A DNA stretch of 21,669 bases, from the NCBI GenBank assembly GCA_964346325.1, contig CAYFUK010000017.1, positions 1-21,669 of the forward strand, given 5' to 3'. Within the stretch, counting starts at the first letter, position 1. Each line of letters opens with the position of its first letter. This DNA is from JAUVDZ01 sp964346325. GTDB lineage: Bacteria > Patescibacteriota > Gracilibacteria > UBA1369 > PNNO01. Below the pieces are notes generated by a model. The model had not been told where the DNA came from. It was given only the letters and a program-made list of their open reading frames with translations, and did not search any database. Positions 8,968-17,214 of the stretch are shown piece by piece. A program made the translations under genes and the position numbers.

Positions 8968-9032
8968 AGAAGTTGTTGCTTAATTGATTGATTTTTAAAG
9001 ATCTTCTATATTTATTTTTCTTTTGTATTTAA

Positions 9033-9061
9033 ATAATAACATAATTAATAAAAAAAATCAA
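9033..9061 (-). promoter_or_regulatory. candidate promoter of the minus-strand structured RNA
   Basis: On the minus strand TTGATT (9056-9061) and TATTAT (9033-9038) are separated by 17 nt. This predicts a start near 9026, about 60 nt upstream of the first large hairpin. The surrounding DNA is very AT-rich, so chance matches are more likely than usual. Confidence 0.45.
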
Positions 9062-9113
9062 GTACTCTTTTTGCTTTTTTTTCTTTATGATTAAAGTGAT
9101 GTAAAAAAAATTT

Positions 9114-10208
9114 ATGGAAACTATCCTTATAATCACAATTCTAATATTGGCCGGTGTACTTATTGCCACATTTTTTTATTTTCAAAATAAATTGAATAAA
9201 AACAATGATGATGAATCCGGTTATCATAAAAGACTTGATGATCTTAATCAAAACATGTCCGAAAACTTAAACAATGTAACCAAGAATGTACTGAGTCAAT
9301 TAAGCGAGGTTACAAAACAGGTAAATGAACGTTTAAAAGAAAACACCAGTACGGTCGAAAGGCAACACCGTTCGGTTGGCGAAAGGCTTGATGCCGCTGC
9401 TAAAGCGGTTAACACCGTTACGGCAAGGCTTTCAAAAATTGAAGAAGGTAATAAAAAAATATTTGATGTAGGTAAAGATATATCTTCGCTTCAGGAATTG
9501 CTAAAGGCTCCAAAGCTGCGGGGCGGTTTGGGTGAACTGTTTTTAAGCGATTTGCTTGCTCAGATTTTTCCGAAAGAAAATTATTCAACTCAATATTCTT
9601 TTAAAACAGGTGATACTGTTGATGCGGTTATACATGTACGTGACAATCATATAATTCCGGTTGATTCAAAATTTCCTTTGGAAAATTTTAGAAAAATGTA
9701 TGAAGAAGCAGAACAAAAACAACGTTCAGCATACAGAAAAGCTTTTATTTCCGATGTTAAAAAACGTATTGATGAAATAGCGGCAAAATATATTTTACCG
9801 GACGAAGGAACTTTTGATTTCGCATTAATGTATGTACCCGCTGAAAATGTTTATTATGAAATTATTATTAAGAATCAGGAGGATAATTTAAATGTAAGCA
9901 ATTACGCTTTTTCAAAAAAAGTGATACCTGTTTCACCCAATACTTTTTATGTTTATCTGCAAACAATTTTAATCGGCCTAAAAGGTTTTCAGATAGAAAA
10001 ACAAGCAGCGGAAATACTCACTTCCCTATCGCGCCTCAGGGGTGATTTTGAAAAGTTCAGTGATGATTATATACTTGTTGGCAAACATTTAAGCCATGCC
10101 AGAGGAAGCTATGAGAACTCTGAAAAAAGACTAAACAGATTTTCGGATAAATTAAATCATGTGGATTCTTTGACTTCAGTGGAAAAACAGCAAAATTTAC
10201 TTGAATAA
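9114..10208 (+). CDS. rmuC: RmuC family DNA recombination protein
   Basis: The 364-aa protein begins with one membrane segment (about residues 4-24). A long heptad-rich coiled coil (about 35-125) follows, then the RmuC nuclease-like core. The core shows L-R-G-G-L-G-E-L near residue 138, the P-V-D-S-K-F-P-L segment, and the A-L-M-Y-V-P-A-E-N-V-Y-Y region. RmuC proteins are membrane-anchored and limit inversions at short inverted repeats in E. coli; the core is related to PD-(D/E)XK nucleases. It follows a helicase-nuclease gene, which makes a small DNA-repair neighbourhood, although the structured RNA locus lies between them. ATG 9114 has no ribosome binding site and the stop is TAA. Confidence 0.9.
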   Translation: METILIITILILAGVLIATFFYFQNKLNKNNDDESGYHKRLDDLNQNMSENLNNVTKNVLSQLSEVTKQVNERLKENTSTVERQHRSVGERLDAAAKAVNTVTARLSKIEEGNKKIFDVGKDISSLQELLKAPKLRGGLGELFLSDLLAQIFPKENYSTQYSFKTGDTVDAVIHVRDNHIIPVDSKFPLENFRKMYEEAEQKQRSAYRKAFISDVKKRIDEIAAKYILPDEGTFDFALMYVPAENVYYEIIIKNQEDNLNVSNYAFSKKVIPVSPNTFYVYLQTILIGLKGFQIEKQAAEILTSLSRLRGDFEKFSDDYILVGKHLSHARGSYENSEKRLNRFSDKLNHVDSLTSVEKQQNLLE

Positions 10209-10277
10209 AAACTTTACTTTTAAGGCTTTTGCACGTAAACTAACATTCGCATTTAAGCTGACTAATGCTTTTTTTAT

Positions 10278-12344
10278 ATGTCAAAAAATATTAAAGATAT
10301 TGCCGAACAACTTGGAATAACACAAAAAGAACTCAAAGAAAAAATAATTGAGATGGGTTTTGATATAAAAAAAACCGCGAGAACAATTGAAGATGATATA
10401 GCTGAGCTTATTATTGATGAACAAAAAGAAGAAAGTGCTGCAAAAGTATATGAAGAAATTTATGATAAAGAACTGGACAGAGAAATCATAAAAAAACAAA
10501 GAAAAAAAACAGCCGGAAAAGATCAGTCAAAAGATAAAAAGAAGGAAGAAGAACAAGAAAAACAATCGGAAATCACAAAAGGCAAAGCAATTGAAATTCC
10601 CGCTGTTATTTCAGTAAAAGAATTTGCTGAAAAAACCGGTTTGAATGCTGCAAAAGTTATAGGTGAACTTATGAAAAACGGTATACTTGCAAATATAAAT
10701 CAGCAGATAGATTTTGATACAGCATCAATCATTGCGGAAGATCTGGGAATAAAGATTAGAAAAATAAGAGACGAAGCCTCAATTGAAGACCTTATTACCG
10801 GTAATCTTGAACAGCTCTTAAAAGAAGACGAAAAATCAGATCTTAAAGAAAGACCTCCGGTTATAAGCATTATGGGGCATGTTGATCACGGAAAAACAAA
10901 AATTCTTGATTATATAAGAAAAGAAAACGTAGTTGATACCGAAGCAGGAGGAATTACACAACACATCGGGGCGTATCAGGTTGAAAAAAACAATAAAAAA
11001 ATAACATTTTTAGATACACCGGGGCATGAAGCTTTTACTGCAATGCGTGCAAGGGGCGCCAAAGCAACCGATATAGCAATTCTTGTTGTTGCAGCGGACG
11101 AAGGTGTTAAACCGCAAACAATAGAAGCGATAAATCATGCAAAAGATGCCGGCATTCCGATTATCGTGGCAATAAATAAAATTGATAAAGAAAATTCAAA
11201 TCCCGAAAGAGTTAAAGCTGAACTTGCTGAGCACGGACTTCAGCCCGAAGACTGGGGCGGCAAAACTATTATGGCGCCTGTTTCAGCGATTACAGGTGAA
11301 GGAATGGACAATCTGCTTGATATGATCCTAATTGTGGCTGAAATTGAGAATTTGAAAGCGAATCCGAACCGTGAAGCTGTTGGAACCGTTATTGAATCAC
11401 ATCTTGATAAAAATCTGGGACCTGTTGCAACTGTTCTTATAAATACAGGTACTTTAAAGATTATGGATAATGTGGTAATTGGAGAAACTTACGGAAGAAT
11501 TAAAGTTATGAAAGACCACGCAGGTAAAAATATTAAAACAGCGGGCCCTTCGACACCTGTTTTAATTGCGGGTTTATCTGCCGCGCCGCACAGCGGAGAT
11601 ATTTTACAGGTTGTAAAAGATGATAAAACCGCAAGAAATCAGGCTCAAAAAATCTCTTTGATAAAAAAGAAAGAAGCAGCGGGTAACATGGCGTCAAAAG
11701 ATATCATCTCGCAAATTGTAAGCGGCAAACTTAAAACTTTAAAACTTGTTATTAAAGCGGACACAAAAGGATCGCTTGAAGCTATAATGCAGGCTCTTGA
11801 AAAAATAAAAGATGAAGAAGTAGCTGTTAAGGTGATTCATTCCGGAGTGGGAAATGTTACGGAAGGTGATGTAATAATGGCAAGCGCAAGCACGGGTGTT
11901 GTTATCGGGTTTCATGTTGATGTACCCGCTCAGGTGGAAAAAACCGCTGAACGCGAAGGGGTTGATATTTTGAAATATAAAATTATTTATAAACTTATAG
12001 AAGATATAACAAAGTTACTTGCGGGCTTGATTGAACCCGAAATTGTTGAAGTTGAGATAGGGAAAGCCGAAGTTAAACAAATCTTCTTTTCCGGTAAAAA
12101 ACAAATGATAATCGGTTGTAAAGTTACAAACGGCAAAGTGCAAAAAGGCGCTAAAGCAAGATTGATAAGGGACGAAGAAACAGTTGAAGAAGTTGAAATC
12201 GATCAGTTAAAAAGAGTAAAAGAAAATGTGGATGAAATAAAAGCCGACAGTGAATGCGGAATCAAATTAAAAGGAAGACACGATGTTCGGGAAGGTGATA
12301 TAATTGAAGTATTCAAACTGGAGAAAAAGATACGAACTTTATAA
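10278..12344 (+). CDS. infB: translation initiation factor IF-2
   Basis: This GTPase places initiator tRNA on the ribosome. The 688-aa protein has an IF2_N-type helical domain (residues 1-45), a Lys/Glu-rich linker (about 70-115), a second IF2_N-like segment (about 110-165) and the G domain. G1 is G200-H-V-D-H-G-K-T, followed by D-T-P-G-H-E-A-F and N-K-I-D. Beta-barrel domain II, domain III and the C-terminal barrel that binds fMet-tRNA come after. The length is shorter than E. coli IF-2 (890 aa) mainly because the N-terminal region is reduced. It heads a seven-gene + strand run; the next gene starts 3 nt after its stop. ATG 10278 follows a U-rich stretch without a Shine-Dalgarno. Confidence 0.96.
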   Translation: MSKNIKDIAEQLGITQKELKEKIIEMGFDIKKTARTIEDDIAELIIDEQKEESAAKVYEEIYDKELDREIIKKQRKKTAGKDQSKDKKKEEEQEKQSEITKGKAIEIPAVISVKEFAEKTGLNAAKVIGELMKNGILANINQQIDFDTASIIAEDLGIKIRKIRDEASIEDLITGNLEQLLKEDEKSDLKERPPVISIMGHVDHGKTKILDYIRKENVVDTEAGGITQHIGAYQVEKNNKKITFLDTPGHEAFTAMRARGAKATDIAILVVAADEGVKPQTIEAINHAKDAGIPIIVAINKIDKENSNPERVKAELAEHGLQPEDWGGKTIMAPVSAITGEGMDNLLDMILIVAEIENLKANPNREAVGTVIESHLDKNLGPVATVLINTGTLKIMDNVVIGETYGRIKVMKDHAGKNIKTAGPSTPVLIAGLSAAPHSGDILQVVKDDKTARNQAQKISLIKKKEAAGNMASKDIISQIVSGKLKTLKLVIKADTKGSLEAIMQALEKIKDEEVAVKVIHSGVGNVTEGDVIMASASTGVVIGFHVDVPAQVEKTAEREGVDILKYKIIYKLIEDITKLLAGLIEPEIVEVEIGKAEVKQIFFSGKKQMIIGCKVTNGKVQKGAKARLIRDEETVEEVEIDQLKRVKENVDEIKADSECGIKLKGRHDVREGDIIEVFKLEKKIRTL

Positions 12345-12347
12345 AAT

Positions 12348-12746
12348 ATGAAAAAAATCAAATTACATAAACTACCGTTATTCACCGATGAAAAAGGTCA
12401 ACTTGTTCCTGTTGAACTTAAGGAATACATACACTGGGAACCTAAGCGGATTTATTATGCTTTTAATAATAAAAAAAATCGCGGCGGACACGCGCACAAA
12501 CTCGAAAAAGAGCTATTTATTTGTGTAAAAGGGTTGATAACGGCAAAAGTACATGATGGCGAAAAATGGTATGAATATAAACTTGAAGCACCGGGTGATG
12601 CAATATATGTTGATAATATGATATGGCATGAGTTCACAGATTTTTCAGAAGATGCTATTCTGTTAGCTGTATCGTCGACAAATTATAATCCGGAAGATTA
12701 TATTCGCGACTTTGATCAGTTTTTAAAATTGAGTTCATCCGCTTAA
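12348..12746 (+). CDS. FdtA/WxcM-like cupin, probable dTDP-4-keto-6-deoxyglucose 3,4-ketoisomerase
   Basis: The 132-aa single-domain cupin matches the FdtA/QdtA/WxcM C-terminal type. Visible hallmarks are R-I-Y-Y-A-F-N, the metal-free active-site signature R-G-G-H-A-H-K (about residues 45-51), and the D-N-M-I-W-H-E-F strand. Family members move the keto group of dTDP-4-keto-6-deoxyglucose from C4 to C3, giving 3-keto sugars that are usually aminated next. No PLP aminotransferase is present in this window, so the downstream step is unknown. It lies 3 nt after infB and 68 nt before rmlB, the enzyme that would make its substrate. The 3,4-isomerase role is by family resemblance; exact regiochemistry (galacto versus gluco product) cannot be told from the sequence. 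Confidence 0.82.
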   Translation: MKKIKLHKLPLFTDEKGQLVPVELKEYIHWEPKRIYYAFNNKKNRGGHAHKLEKELFICVKGLITAKVHDGEKWYEYKLEAPGDAIYVDNMIWHEFTDFSEDAILLAVSSTNYNPEDYIRDFDQFLKLSSSA

Positions 12747-12766
12747 AAAACGGACTCACGCTTACG

Positions 12767-12813
12767 CTCGCGATAAGTTTTCGTTCGCGAGATACTCACT
12801 AACGTTCGTATCT
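12767..12813. repeat. pair of adjacent palindromic hairpins upstream of rmlB
   Basis: CTCGCGA (12767-12773) pairs with TCGCGAG (12785-12791) across 11 nt. AGATAC (12790-12795) pairs with GTATCT (12808-12813) across 12 nt, so the two stems overlap by two bases and may be mutually exclusive. Two diverged direct copies of an ACTCAC...TTCG unit begin at 12754 and 12794. The segment is richer in G+C than its surroundings and ends 1 nt before the rmlB start. It could be a REP-like dispersed repeat or a translational control element. Confidence 0.55.
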
Positions 12814-12814
12814 G

Positions 12815-13852
12815 ATGAAAAAACTACTTGTTACCGGCGGTGCCGGATTTATAGGTTCAAATTTCACTCATTATTACCTGGAAAAGCATCCCGAAGATAT
12901 GGTAATTGTTTTGGATCGCCTTACTTATGCGGGAAATATGGATAATCTTAAAAATCTTGATAATAATGAGCGATTTTGGTTTATGCTCGGGGATATTTCG
13001 GATGTTCCGATGGTTAATAAACTCTTTGAAAGAGAAAAATTCGACACTGTTGTAAATTTTGCGGCAGAAACACATGTTGACAGAAGCATTGAAACTCCGA
13101 GCGCATTTACAATGACGAATATAGTGGGCACTCAAACTCTTTTGGACGCATGCCGCGAACACGAAGTATCAAGATATCATCAAGTTTCAACCGACGAAGT
13201 TTACGGTGATCTGGGGCTTGATAATGATGAAAAATTCAGTGAAAAAACTCCTTTGGCACCAAACTGCCCTTATGCGGCCAGTAAGGCGGCCGCCGACTTA
13301 TTGGTGCGTTCTTATTACGAAACTTATAAACTTCCTGCAACAATCAGCAGATGTTCAAACAATTACGGACCGTACCAGTTTCCCGAAAAATTAATTCCTT
13401 ATTTTTTCAGGCTTGCTTCTGAAGACAAAAAACTGCCTGTTTACGGAGACGGCAAAAATGTGCGTGACTGGTTGTATGTTAAAGATCACTGCAGAGCAAT
13501 CGATATGATTCTCGAAAAAGGAAAAAAAGGTGAAGTTTATAATATCGGAGGAAATTTTGAAAAATCGAACCTTGAAATAACAAAAAGAATTCTTAAATTT
13601 TTAGGAAAAGATGAAAATATGATTAAGTTTGTTGATGACAGAAAAGCTCACGACAGACGTTACGCAATAGATGCCGCTAAAATGAAAAATGAGGTCGGCT
13701 GGGAGCCGCAGGTAACTTTTGAAGAAGGTATTGCAAAAACTTTTGACTGGTACGAAACGCATAAGGAGTGGTGGCAAAAACTTGTTGAAAAAACAAAAGA
13801 ACGAGTGCACAAAGAAGAAAGCGACAAACCTCTCCCAACCTCAAGACCTTAA
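12815..13852 (+). CDS. rmlB: dTDP-glucose 4,6-dehydratase
   Basis: The protein converts dTDP-glucose to dTDP-4-keto-6-deoxyglucose. It is an extended short-chain dehydrogenase/reductase of 345 aa with the N-terminal NAD-binding T-G-G-A-G-F-I-G-S (residues 7-15). Other family marks are V-D-R-S-I, the active-site segment S-T-D-E-V-Y-G-D-L and the catalytic Y153-A-A-S-K157. N-N-Y-G-P-Y-Q-F-P-E-K-L and Y-G-D-G-K-N-V-R-D-W-L-Y-V follow, typical of RmlB. The last 15 or so residues are an unconserved charged tail. The ATG at 12815 immediately follows the double hairpin and has no Shine-Dalgarno. The gene sits between the FdtA-like cupin and proS. Confidence 0.95.
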   Translation: MKKLLVTGGAGFIGSNFTHYYLEKHPEDMVIVLDRLTYAGNMDNLKNLDNNERFWFMLGDISDVPMVNKLFEREKFDTVVNFAAETHVDRSIETPSAFTMTNIVGTQTLLDACREHEVSRYHQVSTDEVYGDLGLDNDEKFSEKTPLAPNCPYAASKAAADLLVRSYYETYKLPATISRCSNNYGPYQFPEKLIPYFFRLASEDKKLPVYGDGKNVRDWLYVKDHCRAIDMILEKGKKGEVYNIGGNFEKSNLEITKRILKFLGKDENMIKFVDDRKAHDRRYAIDAAKMKNEVGWEPQVTFEEGIAKTFDWYETHKEWWQKLVEKTKERVHKEESDKPLPTSRP

Positions 13853-13866
13853 TTTAACCTTCTAAG

Positions 13867-15576
13867 ATGCGATATTCTAAATTTTTTGGCCGAACAAAAC
13901 ACGAAACCCCGCATGACAGCAACAGTATTAATGCCGAACTTTTAACCAAAGCGGGATTTATAGATAAATTATCTGCAGGTATTTACAATATGCTTCCGCT
14001 TGGTATGAGATCAATGCACAAAATAAATAATATTATAAGACAAGAAATGAATGCGGTCGGAGCACAGGAAATACTAATGCCCGCTTTACACCCTATTGAA
14101 AACTGGCAAACTACGGGCCGTCATCTAACAATGGATGATATATTATACAGAACAAAATCAGGTGAAAAAGATTTTGTTTTGGGTCCGAGCCATGAAGAAA
14201 CAGTAACTCCCCTGGCAAAAAAACAAATTCAGAGTTATAAAGATTTACCTTTATGTGTTTATCAGCTTCAGACCAAATTCAGAGACGAACCCCGTGCAAA
14301 ATCGGGATTACTCAGAGGCCGTGAATTCGGCATGAAAGACATGTACAGTTTTCATACTTCAGAAGAAGATCTTAATGAATATTATGAAAAAGTTATTGAA
14401 GCTTATTTAAACGTTTATTCAAGATGCGGACTTGATGCTTATGTGATTGAAGCTTCCGGAGGGGCATTTACCGATAAAATATCGCATGAATTCTCTATAA
14501 AAACCGGAGCGGGTGAAGACACAATGATTCTATGCCCCGGATGTAAATTTGCGCAAAATCTTGAAATAGCGAAAGGTAAATATGACAATCCTTCGTCGGA
14601 TGAAAAAGAAGAAGAAAAAGAACTTATTGATTTTGAACGTGAAAAAACAATTAAAGCTGCAGCGGAAGGCCTTGGAATCGATGAATGGCGCGTACTTAAA
14701 TCGGTTGTATATATGATTGAAGATGAAGGACCTGTGGCTATTTTGATACGCGGAGATTTCAGTGTGAATCCCGACAAAGTTGAAAAATACTTTAAAAAAC
14801 GTGCCAGACCCGCAAACTCAGAAGAATTAAAGGAATACGGACTTGTGCAAGGTTTTATATCACCTGTTATGGCTGATGGCAAGCCAAATGATAAAATTGC
14901 TTTTATAGGAGATTTTTCAATAAAAGAAATGAAGAATTTTGAATCCGGTGCGAATGAATTAAACAAAGACTGGAAAAATCTCAATATGGGACGTGACTTT
15001 GAAGTAAAGGATTTTGCTGATTTTGTAGAAGTTAAAGGCGGGTTTATATGTCCTCAATGCGGCAAGCAGCTTGAAGAAGAAAAAGCTGTTGAAGCGGGTA
15101 ACATTTTTAAACTGGGAACCAAATACAGTGAAGATTTTGATTTAAGTTTTACTGACAGCGACGGTAAAAGAAAACCGGTTATTATGGGATGTTACGGAAT
15201 AGGTTCAACAAGACTGCTCGGAACAATTGTTGAGGCTTCGCATGATGATAAAGGAATAATATGGCCCAAATCGGTTGCTCCTTATCTTACACATTTGCTG
15301 ACAATCGGAGATGATGATGAAGTTCAAACAATGGCTCAAAAATTATATGAAAATATGAATAATGAGTGTATCGAAGTCTTATTTGATGATCGTGATGCGG
15401 GACCGGGACTTAAATTAAATGATGCCGATTTAATCGGTTTACCATTACGAATTGTTGTAAGTAAACGGACAATCGCCGAAAACAGTGTGGAATGGAAAGA
15501 AAGAGATAAAAAAGAAGCGGAAAAAATTAAAATCGATGAAGTAATTGAAAAAATTAAGGAATTTGCAAACAATTAA
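13867..15576 (+). CDS. proS: proline--tRNA ligase (bacterial type)
   Basis: This class II aminoacyl-tRNA synthetase of 569 aa charges tRNA-Pro. The N-terminal part carries motif 1 and the motif 2 region (F-R-D-E-P-R-A-K-S-G-L-L-R-G-R-E-F, near residue 140). Motif 3 (G-C-Y-G-I-G-S-T-R-L-L) comes after an inserted YbaK-like editing domain (about residues 235-385), and a C-terminal anticodon-binding domain ends the protein. The insertion between motifs 2 and 3 identifies the bacterial ProRS form rather than the archaeal/eukaryotic-like form. Two C-x2-C pairs (C-P-G-C at about 224 and C-P-Q-C at about 396) flank the editing domain. The gene is embedded between nucleotide-sugar genes with 14-nt and 1-nt gaps, so it is probably co-transcribed with them. 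No Shine-Dalgarno precedes ATG 13867. Confidence 0.96.
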   Translation: MRYSKFFGRTKHETPHDSNSINAELLTKAGFIDKLSAGIYNMLPLGMRSMHKINNIIRQEMNAVGAQEILMPALHPIENWQTTGRHLTMDDILYRTKSGEKDFVLGPSHEETVTPLAKKQIQSYKDLPLCVYQLQTKFRDEPRAKSGLLRGREFGMKDMYSFHTSEEDLNEYYEKVIEAYLNVYSRCGLDAYVIEASGGAFTDKISHEFSIKTGAGEDTMILCPGCKFAQNLEIAKGKYDNPSSDEKEEEKELIDFEREKTIKAAAEGLGIDEWRVLKSVVYMIEDEGPVAILIRGDFSVNPDKVEKYFKKRARPANSEELKEYGLVQGFISPVMADGKPNDKIAFIGDFSIKEMKNFESGANELNKDWKNLNMGRDFEVKDFADFVEVKGGFICPQCGKQLEEEKAVEAGNIFKLGTKYSEDFDLSFTDSDGKRKPVIMGCYGIGSTRLLGTIVEASHDDKGIIWPKSVAPYLTHLLTIGDDDEVQTMAQKLYENMNNECIEVLFDDRDAGPGLKLNDADLIGLPLRIVVSKRTIAENSVEWKERDKKEAEKIKIDEVIEKIKEFANN

Positions 15577-15577
15577 T

Positions 15578-16411
15578 ATGAAGATTCTGCTTATAGGCAA
15601 AAACGGACTTCTTGGTACCGAAATTAATTCTGTTTTTAAAGATTCGAGATTATTCGAATTTTATTCAACCGGTCATGAAGATCTGGATATAACCGACAAA
15701 GATGCCGTTTCGCAAATTTTACGCGATTTTAAGCCGGATTTGGTTATAAATACGGCAGCTTTTACTTATGTTGATGAGTGTGAAGCAAAAAGCAATTTTG
15801 TTATGGAAGTAAATGGTAGTGCAAATGCTTTTCTTGCAAAAGCATGCAATGAAATCGGTGCATATTTAATGTACTTTAGCACGGATTATGTTTTTGATGG
15901 CACGAAAAAAGAAGGCTACAAAGAAGCTGATATCCCCTCCCCCATCAATGTTTATGGAGAATCGAAACTTCTGGGTGAAAAAGTTATTCAGGAAAACACG
16001 GATAAATTTTTTATTATAAGAACATCGTGGCTTTTTGGTATGCACGGCAAAAATTTTGTTAAAACAATGCTGGAATTGGCAGAAAAAAGAAAAACCGTTT
16101 CGGTTGTAAATGATCAATATGGTAAACCAACATATACTAAAGATCTTGCAAACGGAATTTTAGATTTTGTTAAAAACGCTTACACAAGCGGAATCTACCA
16201 TTTGGTTAATGAGAATTCTACAACGTGGTTTGATTTTGCAAAAAAAATATTTGATTTAAAAAAAATACATGATATAGACTTAGTAAGCATTAAGTCCGAT
16301 GAAATTAAGCGGCCGGCAAAAAGGCCCGTGATTTCAATTCTTCAAAACACCAAATTGCCTCATTTGAGGCCGCATGAAGAAGCTTTAAAAGATTATCTTA
16401 AACAATTATAA
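15578..16411 (+). CDS. rmlD: dTDP-4-dehydrorhamnose reductase-like NAD(P)H-dependent sugar reductase
   Basis: The 277-aa short-chain dehydrogenase/reductase has an N-terminal G-K-N-G-L-L-G (residues 7-13), N-T-A-A-F-T-Y-V-D-E-C-E, S-T-D-Y-V-F-D-G and catalytic Y126-G-E-S-K130. R-T-S-W-L-F-G and D-Q-Y-G-K-P-T-Y follow, the standard RmlD series. RmlD reduces the 4-keto group of the dTDP-hexose. I chose ATG 15578, 1 nt after the proS stop, rather than an in-frame ATG at 15545 that would add 11 residues before the nucleotide-binding strand and overlap proS. With no RmlC in the window, its substrate may be the FdtA product rather than dTDP-4-dehydrorhamnose. Confidence 0.92.
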   Translation: MKILLIGKNGLLGTEINSVFKDSRLFEFYSTGHEDLDITDKDAVSQILRDFKPDLVINTAAFTYVDECEAKSNFVMEVNGSANAFLAKACNEIGAYLMYFSTDYVFDGTKKEGYKEADIPSPINVYGESKLLGEKVIQENTDKFFIIRTSWLFGMHGKNFVKTMLELAEKRKTVSVVNDQYGKPTYTKDLANGILDFVKNAYTSGIYHLVNENSTTWFDFAKKIFDLKKIHDIDLVSIKSDEIKRPAKRPVISILQNTKLPHLRPHEEALKDYLKQL

Positions 16412-16414
16412 ATA

Positions 16415-17209
16415 ATGAAAGGTGTAATACTGGCCGGCGGGCAGGGCAACCGCTTAAAACCACTTACAGAATCGACCAATAAGCATTTACTGCCGATTTA
16501 TAACAAACCCATGATATTTCACCCTTTAAATACACTCACAAGTGCGGGAATAAAAGATATTTTGGTTATTTCCGGCCCTAAACATGCGGGATCTTTTTTA
16601 CAGCTGCTTGGTGACGGGCATCAGTTCGGATGCAATTTGCAGTTCAGAGTGCAGGAAAAAGCCGAAGGTATTGCTCATGCTGTCGGATTGGTTAGAAATT
16701 TCACACAGGATGAAAATTTTGCTGTTATTCTGGGTGATAATGTTTTTGAAGATGATTTGAGTAAAGAAATAAAAGCATTTGAAAATAAAAAAGGTGCTCA
16801 TGTTTTTATTAAAGAACTCGAAGATGCTTTCAGATTCGGCGTTGCGCAGCTGGAAGGAGACAAAGTTACAGGAATCGAAGAAAAGCCCAAACAGCCAAAA
16901 ACCAATTATGCAGTAACCGGTTTATATTTACTTGATAACCGGGCTTTTGACATAATAGCCGGGCTATCGCCTTCTTTACGCGGTGAATACGAAATTACCG
17001 ACGTAAATAATGCTTATATCAAAAAAGGTGAGTTAACAGCAACAAAACTTAAAAAAAGATGGAGTGACGCGGGAACTTTTGAAAGCTTGTTCAGGGCGGG
17101 AGTAATAGCACGTGATATTCATATAAAAGAATATTATGACCGACGTAAACAGCGGGATTTAAAAGAGAAAATGCCAAAATATTCAGAAACCCCAATCCCA
17201 AACAAATAA
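16415..17209 (+). CDS. rmlA: glucose-1-phosphate thymidylyltransferase-like nucleotidyltransferase
   Basis: The 264-aa protein starts with the sugar-nucleotidyltransferase signature G-V-I-L-A-G-G-Q-G-N-R-L-K-P-L-T. It continues with K-H-L-L-P-I-Y-N-K-P-M-I, Q-E-K-A-E-G-I-A-H-A and the metal-binding I-L-G-D-N-V-F, and later E-E-K-P and G-E-Y-E-I-T-D-V-N. This combination fits RmlA, which makes dTDP-glucose from glucose-1-phosphate and dTTP, the first step of the pathway whose later enzymes lie upstream. It is somewhat shorter than enterobacterial RmlA (about 290 aa) and lacks much of the C-terminal helical extension. A different NTP preference cannot be excluded. The gaps are 3 nt after rmlD and 5 nt before the kinase gene. 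Confidence 0.92.
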   Translation: MKGVILAGGQGNRLKPLTESTNKHLLPIYNKPMIFHPLNTLTSAGIKDILVISGPKHAGSFLQLLGDGHQFGCNLQFRVQEKAEGIAHAVGLVRNFTQDENFAVILGDNVFEDDLSKEIKAFENKKGAHVFIKELEDAFRFGVAQLEGDKVTGIEEKPKQPKTNYAVTGLYLLDNRAFDIIAGLSPSLRGEYEITDVNNAYIKKGELTATKLKKRWSDAGTFESLFRAGVIARDIHIKEYYDRRKQRDLKEKMPKYSETPIPNK

Positions 17210-17214
17210 TAAGT

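Larger units (their letters stand above)
8371..9026 (-). ncRNA. candidate large structured non-coding RNA, class not recognised
   Basis: The 749-nt interval between the helicase gene and rmuC holds no credible protein gene but is dense with stems. Read on the minus strand, an AU-rich leader is followed by an 84-nt hairpin (8884-8967) and a stem-loop at 8832-8861. An 8-bp helix (8725-8732 with 8802-8809) then encloses two further stem-loops. The 3' domain is closed by 8410-8418 with 8548-8555 (one bulge) and contains stems 8531-8543, 8480-8499 and 8454-8467. Three loops are C(UUCG)G on the minus strand but CGAA on the plus strand, which picks the transcribed strand. G+C rises to about 55% in line 8461-8520, against about 25-40% in nearby genes. 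A promoter-like sequence lies at 9033-9061. I find no tmRNA, RNase P, SRP or 6S signature. The ends are approximate, and there is no clear U-tract terminator at the 3' end. Confidence 0.6.

Noticed and set aside
8365..9113. tmRNA, RNase P RNA, 6S RNA or a CRISPR array in the large gap
   Set aside because: No CCA-ended acceptor stem or tag frame, no P4 consensus, no single long bubble hairpin and no regularly spaced direct repeats could be found on either strand.
10249..10275. GCATT/AATGC hairpin followed by seven T before infB
   Set aside because: The stem is only 5 bp with A-T pairs, and the T-run abuts the infB start codon at 10278, which leaves no room for an infB promoter if it were a terminator.
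15545..15577. Longer start for rmlD inside proS
   Set aside because: The 11 extra residues precede the conserved nucleotide-binding strand and are unlike the family N-terminus. ATG 15578 fits the family and the 1-nt spacing.
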